NCBI GenBank assembly: GCA_002339345.1
Contig: DDKM01000035.1
Location: forward strand, 1-9,375
DNA length: 9,375 nucleotides
DNA from: Firmicutes bacterium UBA2598
Lineage (GTDB): Bacteria > Bacillota > PH28-bin88
Direction: 5' to 3'
Each line of letters opens with the position of its first letter. Positions within the stretch are counted from its first letter, which is position 1. The notes under the pieces were generated by a model, which worked only from the letters and a program-made list of their open reading frames with translations, was not told the DNA's origin and did no database searches. The position numbers were made by a program, and so were the translations under genes. Below are positions 6,821 through 9,375 of this stretch, piece after piece.

Positions 6821-7714
6821 ATGGAGAGAAAAAAACAGCTGTTTATAAACCTCATACTGTTGATGACCTTTTTTTCCCTCTACCTGGCCCTTGCCCTGAT
6901 CAACAACACCCTTGTGGAAGGTTTCCACATACCTGTTGCCGGTATTTTCGTGGCCTGTATCATCACCATGGTTTCCAGCCTCTGGATCATGCGGGAAATG
7001 TTGCGGCTGGCCGCCCGGGAGAAGGATGCGGAGATGATTGCCCTGAAGCTTGCCGAAGCCACCAACCTTATCACCACCCTGCGGGGGAAAAGCCATGATT
7101 TTGCGAACCACCTCCAGGTGATCTTGGGGATGATCCAAATGAAGCGGGAAGGAGAGGCCGCCGATTATATCAAGGGATTGGCCAGGGATTTGATCCAGAT
7201 TGACAAGCTGGTTGCTCTGCGCCGGCCGGAGGTGGCGGCCCTGATCAGTACCAAGCTGGCCGGTGCCGGTTCACTGCAGGTGTCCATGGAGATCAAAACA
7301 AATTTGGCTGATCTGGAGGCTCCGTCGCCGGAGAAACTGGTAAGCATCCTGGGCAATTTGATTGACAATGCCATTTACGAGGCTACCCGGTATGATGACC
7401 GGTGGCTGCATTTTAAATTGTACCAGGAGGAAAGCTGGTGTATATTTGAGATCACCAACCCGGGCTGTATTCCCCCTGAAATTAGGGAGAGAATTTACGA
7501 CCCGGGTTTTACTACCAAGGGGGATAAGGGCTCCGGGATGGGCTTGTTTATTGTGCGAAACCTGGTGGAGGACGCCGGGGGTCAGCTATGCTGTACCAAC
7601 GCTGAGGACCATACCACCTTTAAGGTAATGCTGCCCCTTGGCTGGCCGAGCCGGGCCCGGAAAACAGCTGCAGGACCGTCTAACCGCTGGCCAGGATTTC
7701 CCTCAAGGTGTTAA
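6821..7714 (+). CDS. Spo0B/CitA-type sensor histidine kinase, AgrC-like, short membrane part
   Basis: The product is 297 residues. Two membrane helices (about 7-27 and 36-56) lead into a helical segment and a Spo0B-type dimerisation domain with phosphoacceptor His92 in GKSHDFANHLQVILGMIQM. A GHKL ATPase domain follows, with the N box GNLIDNAIYEA (Asn179/Asn183) and the glycine-rich lid GDKGSGMGLFIVRN (234-247). It should autophosphorylate on His92 and pass phosphate to a response regulator, but none is encoded here. The ATG at 6821 follows GGGGAAGG at 6811-6818; the frame continues upstream over the previous gene. After the usual end of the ATPase domain (FKVMLPL) come about 25 extra Arg/Pro/Gly-rich residues. 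These overlap the 3' end of the threonine aldolase gene and probably reflect a missed or lost stop. Confidence 0.88.
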   Translation: MERKKQLFINLILLMTFFSLYLALALINNTLVEGFHIPVAGIFVACIITMVSSLWIMREMLRLAAREKDAEMIALKLAEATNLITTLRGKSHDFANHLQVILGMIQMKREGEAADYIKGLARDLIQIDKLVALRRPEVAALISTKLAGAGSLQVSMEIKTNLADLEAPSPEKLVSILGNLIDNAIYEATRYDDRWLHFKLYQEESWCIFEITNPGCIPPEIRERIYDPGFTTKGDKGSGMGLFIVRNLVEDAGGQLCCTNAEDHTTFKVMLPLGWPSRARKTAAGPSNRWPGFPSRC

Positions 7715-8711
7715 CCACATGGTGGACATTTGCCGGAGTTATCCAGTAGTGGGTGACAAAACGCATTTTACCGTTACTGGGCGGGTTAATTTTGATGCCC
7801 CGTTGCCAAAGTTCGTGTGCCAGGCGATCCAGGGGGTACCCAGTTTTAGTCAGATCGCAGAAGACCATATTAATATGAATGTCCGCCAGATTAACCTCAA
7901 TGCCCGGTATGCCGGCCAGCCCCTTGCCCAGCAAAAGGGCGTTGGCATGGTCCTCCGCCACCCGTTGTCTCATCTCCCGCAGGGCCAGCAGGCCTGGCGC
8001 CGCCAGGACACCGGCCTGTCGCAGTCCCCCTCCCATCAGTTTCCGGCCCTTCCGGGCCCTGTCGATGAAATCCCTAGTCCCGGCCAGAATAGAACCCACA
8101 GGGGCACAAAGCCCCTTGCACAGGCAGAACATCACAGAATCACAGTGGGCGGTTATCTTCCTGGCATCCACCTGCAGGTAACTGGCCGCATTGAATAGCC
8201 TGGCCCCATCCAGGTGTACGGGAAGGCCATGATCCTTCGCCAGGGCGGAGATGGCCGCCATATTGGCCATGGAGACCACCCGGCCGTTGGAATGGGCGTT
8301 TTCCAGGCAGATGAGTCCTGTCCGGGGACTATGGATGTCCGGTTTTCTGATCCTGGCCCTGATTTCCGCCGGGTCAAGTTCCCCTTTGTTGCTTACCAGG
8401 GGCCTTAGTTGTACCCCGGCAATTACCGCAGCGGCTCCCACCTCATGTGCCACAATATGGCAGTCTTCCCCCAGGATCACTTCCTCTCCCCGTTGGCAGT
8501 GGGTGAACAGGGCCAACTGATTGCCAAAGGTTCCGCTAGGAACAAACAGCGCCGCTTCCTTGCCCACCACCTGGGCCGCATACTCTTCCAGCTCACTGAC
8601 GGTGGGATCGTCCCCATAGACATCATCCCCCACCTCAGCCTTATACATGGCTTCCCGCATGGCCGGGGTAGGCCGGGTAACGGTATCGCTCCGCAAATCA
8701 ATGTATTCCAC
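7680..8711 (-). CDS. ltaE: Low-specificity L-threonine aldolase (PLP enzyme)
   Basis: This 343-residue cytoplasmic enzyme of fold-type I PLP proteins cleaves L-threonine or allo-threonine to glycine and acetaldehyde. Family segments in order are the N-terminal IDLRSDTVTRPT, then GDDVYGDDPTVSELE, FVPSGTFGNQLA, ENAHSNGR, HLDGARLFNA (Asp168, Arg171) and CLCKGLCAPVGSILAG, with the PLP lysine at K199. The usual context of that lysine is SKGLGAP, so the Ser-to-Cys change before it is a mild variation. I chose GTG at 8711 because GGAGG lies seven bases upstream (8719-8723, minus strand); an upstream TTG at 8726 would bury that site in the coding region. It is monocistronic in view and overlaps the kinase gene tail-to-tail by 35 bases. 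Confidence 0.93.
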   Translation of the reverse strand: MEYIDLRSDTVTRPTPAMREAMYKAEVGDDVYGDDPTVSELEEYAAQVVGKEAALFVPSGTFGNQLALFTHCQRGEEVILGEDCHIVAHEVGAAAVIAGVQLRPLVSNKGELDPAEIRARIRKPDIHSPRTGLICLENAHSNGRVVSMANMAAISALAKDHGLPVHLDGARLFNAASYLQVDARKITAHCDSVMFCLCKGLCAPVGSILAGTRDFIDRARKGRKLMGGGLRQAGVLAAPGLLALREMRQRVAEDHANALLLGKGLAGIPGIEVNLADIHINMVFCDLTKTGYPLDRLAHELWQRGIKINPPSNGKMRFVTHYWITPANVHHVVNTLREILASG

Positions 8712-8828
8712 AGAACAACCTCCCAAGCCCTTTGTTTGTGCCTAAAGTGTATCTTGCATTTGATTAGCCAGAAACAGATAGATTCCTGCTCCGGAAGGGA
8801 ATTGCCATTGGCCGTGGAAATATTTTGA

Positions 8829-8939
8829 TGGAGAATTGAAGGTGATCCGCTGTGGGGAGGTATCGGTATGGGTTCGCCGAAGAAGGTGTTTATTAACGGC
8901 TTTGCCTTAATGGGCGGCATTGAAGTCAAGCATGGTTAA
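8829..8939 (+). pseudogene. 3' remnant of a LiaF/DUF1707-like gene, or a 23-residue peptide
   Basis: After an in-frame stop at 8826-8828, the frame reads EGDPLWGGIGMGSPKKVF and then INGFALMGGIEVKHG before a stop at 8937-8939. The end FALMGGIEVK, with the preceding GDPLWGGIG, looks like the C-terminus of cell-wall-stress membrane proteins of the LiaF/DUF1707 kind, as I recall them. The upstream part of such a gene is not visible in any frame between here and ltaE, so it looks like the tail of a deleted gene. A strong terminator follows five bases later. However, ATG at 8868 has GGGGAGG at 8854-8860, so a 23-residue peptide could still be made. Confidence 0.45.
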
Positions 8940-8943
8940 ACTT

Positions 8944-8983
8944 AAGGGCCTCTCCGAGGTTAGGTTCCCGGGAGGGGCCTTTT
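8944..8983 (+). terminator. Rho-independent terminator
   Basis: The left arm AAGGGCCTCTCC (8944-8955) pairs with GGAGGGGCCTT (8971-8981), with one bulged G and one G-T pair, around a 15-base loop, and is followed by a short T run (TTTT at 8980-8983). It starts five bases after the stop of the gene remnant, which supports that remnant having been the end of a real + strand gene. Confidence 0.7.
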
Positions 8984-9009
8984 GACATGGGAAATGATTA
9001 CTATATCTA
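8982..9009 (+). promoter_or_regulatory. Weak candidate promoter upstream of the nitroreductase gene
   Basis: A perfect TTGACA (8982-8987) lies at the foot of the terminator. The -10 region is poor: TATCTA at 16-base spacing (9004-9009) or TATATC at only 14. It would give a leader of more than 200 bases before the nitroreductase start, so it is tentative. Confidence 0.2.
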
Positions 9010-9237
9010 ACAGGACTCTTAACCGGTGGCGGCGGTTTTAATGCTACCGATGCCCATAACCTTTTGATCAGCAGTGATAACAGGCACGCCCATTCTATAC
9101 AGCCCTGGTGCGGGAATTCAAGGAGGATTTTGGCCATCAAGGCGTATGAGATAAAAGATCCCTTTCCATTATGGGGTGGGAAAACGTGATCACCATGGAG
9201 TTGATGTAGAACAGCCGGGGAGTTGAGGTTTGTGCAA
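8984..9237. other. Intergenic stretch without a convincing gene
   Basis: No frame gives a credible full-length gene here. Two short signals exist. On the minus strand, 9019-9093 reads MGVPVITADQKVMGIG and ends in a stop, faintly like the end of a small redox protein. On the plus strand, AGGAGG at 9121-9126 precedes a 19-residue frame from TTG 9130 to 9189, but the spacing of three bases is too short to be persuasive. No riboswitch or tRNA-like structure was recognised. Together with the gene remnant just upstream, this looks like a decayed region. Confidence 0.5.
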
Positions 9238-9375
9238 ATGCCAGTTCAATCGTGGTACGGGGCCATCGGCAAAAGGCGGTCGCGCCGCCAGTTTTTGGCT
9301 GTGGATGTAGCCCAGGACACCTTATGTCGGCTGGGGCAGGTCTGTGAACGCTTTCGCCCCTTTCCAGGGGCCAGG
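9238..9375 (+). CDS. Nitroreductase family protein, N-terminal part only
   Basis: Forty-six residues are visible before the window ends. The opening WYGAIGKRRSRRQF, with the later Leu-rich helix and RFRPFPGAR, is the typical start of FMN-dependent nitroreductase-fold enzymes, where the Arg-Arg-Ser-Arg-Arg segment binds the FMN phosphate. Members reduce nitro-compounds, quinones or other substrates with NAD(P)H; which one cannot be said from this part. The ATG at 9238 has TTGAGG at 9223-9228 about nine bases upstream; an in-frame GTG at 9232 is too close to that site. Confidence 0.8.
   Translation, partial: MPVQSWYGAIGKRRSRRQFLAVDVAQDTLCRLGQVCERFRPFPGAR

Noticed and set aside
7651..7660. CCGGGCCCGG palindrome near the end of the kinase gene, considered as a bidirectional terminator.
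   Set aside because: It has no loop space and no T run on either strand, and it lies inside the kinase coding sequence.
7638..8828. Long + strand open frames opposite the threonine aldolase gene.
   Set aside because: They are antisense shadows of a clearly recognisable PLP enzyme gene and have no protein-family character.
8907..9140. A 77-codon minus-strand open frame spanning the terminator and intergenic stretch.
   Set aside because: Low-complexity, proline-rich translation with no family features, and it runs through the terminator hairpin and across the end of the gene remnant; it looks like a chance frame.
9130..9189. A 19-residue + strand frame starting TTG after AGGAGG.
   Set aside because: The ribosome site is only three bases from the start and the product has no features; not supported as a gene.

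Overview
The window looks like chromosomal DNA from an anaerobic, spore-forming Firmicute of the Desulfotomaculum/Pelotomaculum (Peptococcaceae) type. This is inferred from purine-rich GGAGG-type ribosome sites, frequent GTG/TTG starts, moderately high GC, and families common there: DUF401, DUF5317, HD-GYP proteins with membrane N-termini, and agr-type peptide signalling. No RNA gene, insertion sequence or CRISPR array was seen.

Layout. (1) Positions 2-2747, + strand: the end of a DUF401 membrane protein, a YbaK-type aminoacyl-tRNA deacylase, a small four-helix membrane protein, and an NhaC-family antiporter. The gaps are short (26-54 bases), so they may be co-transcribed. (2) Positions 2750-3157, - strand: a PaaI-like hotdog thioesterase, convergent with nhaC and only 2 bases away. 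(3) Positions 3158-3444: a divergent intergenic region holding an imperfect 20-base palindrome and a plausible promoter. (4) Positions 3445-7714, + strand: a run of seven genes, made up of DUF5317, a 31-residue membrane peptide, a membrane HD-GYP phosphodiesterase, an AgrB-type protease, an AgrD-type propeptide missed by simple gene calling, a five-helix membrane protein, and a Spo0B/CitA-type histidine kinase. (5) Positions 7680-8711, - strand: an L-threonine aldolase whose 3' end overlaps the kinase gene. (6) Positions 8712-9237: a decayed-looking intergenic stretch with a 3' gene remnant followed by a terminator. (7) Position 9238 to the end: the start of a nitroreductase-family gene.

The most interesting part is region 4. 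It reads as a peptide quorum-sensing cassette with three departures from the staphylococcal plan. The propeptide has threonine where the ring-forming cysteine should be. The AgrC-like receptor seems to be split into a separate membrane protein and a short two-helix kinase. The cassette sits directly behind a cyclic-di-GMP phosphodiesterase-type gene, and no response regulator lies in the window. A coherent model (inference) is that AgrB matures and helps export a Thr-lactone peptide, the five-helix protein plus kinase sense it, and the output goes to an unlinked regulator, possibly Spo0A/Spo0F-like, alongside c-di-GMP turnover.
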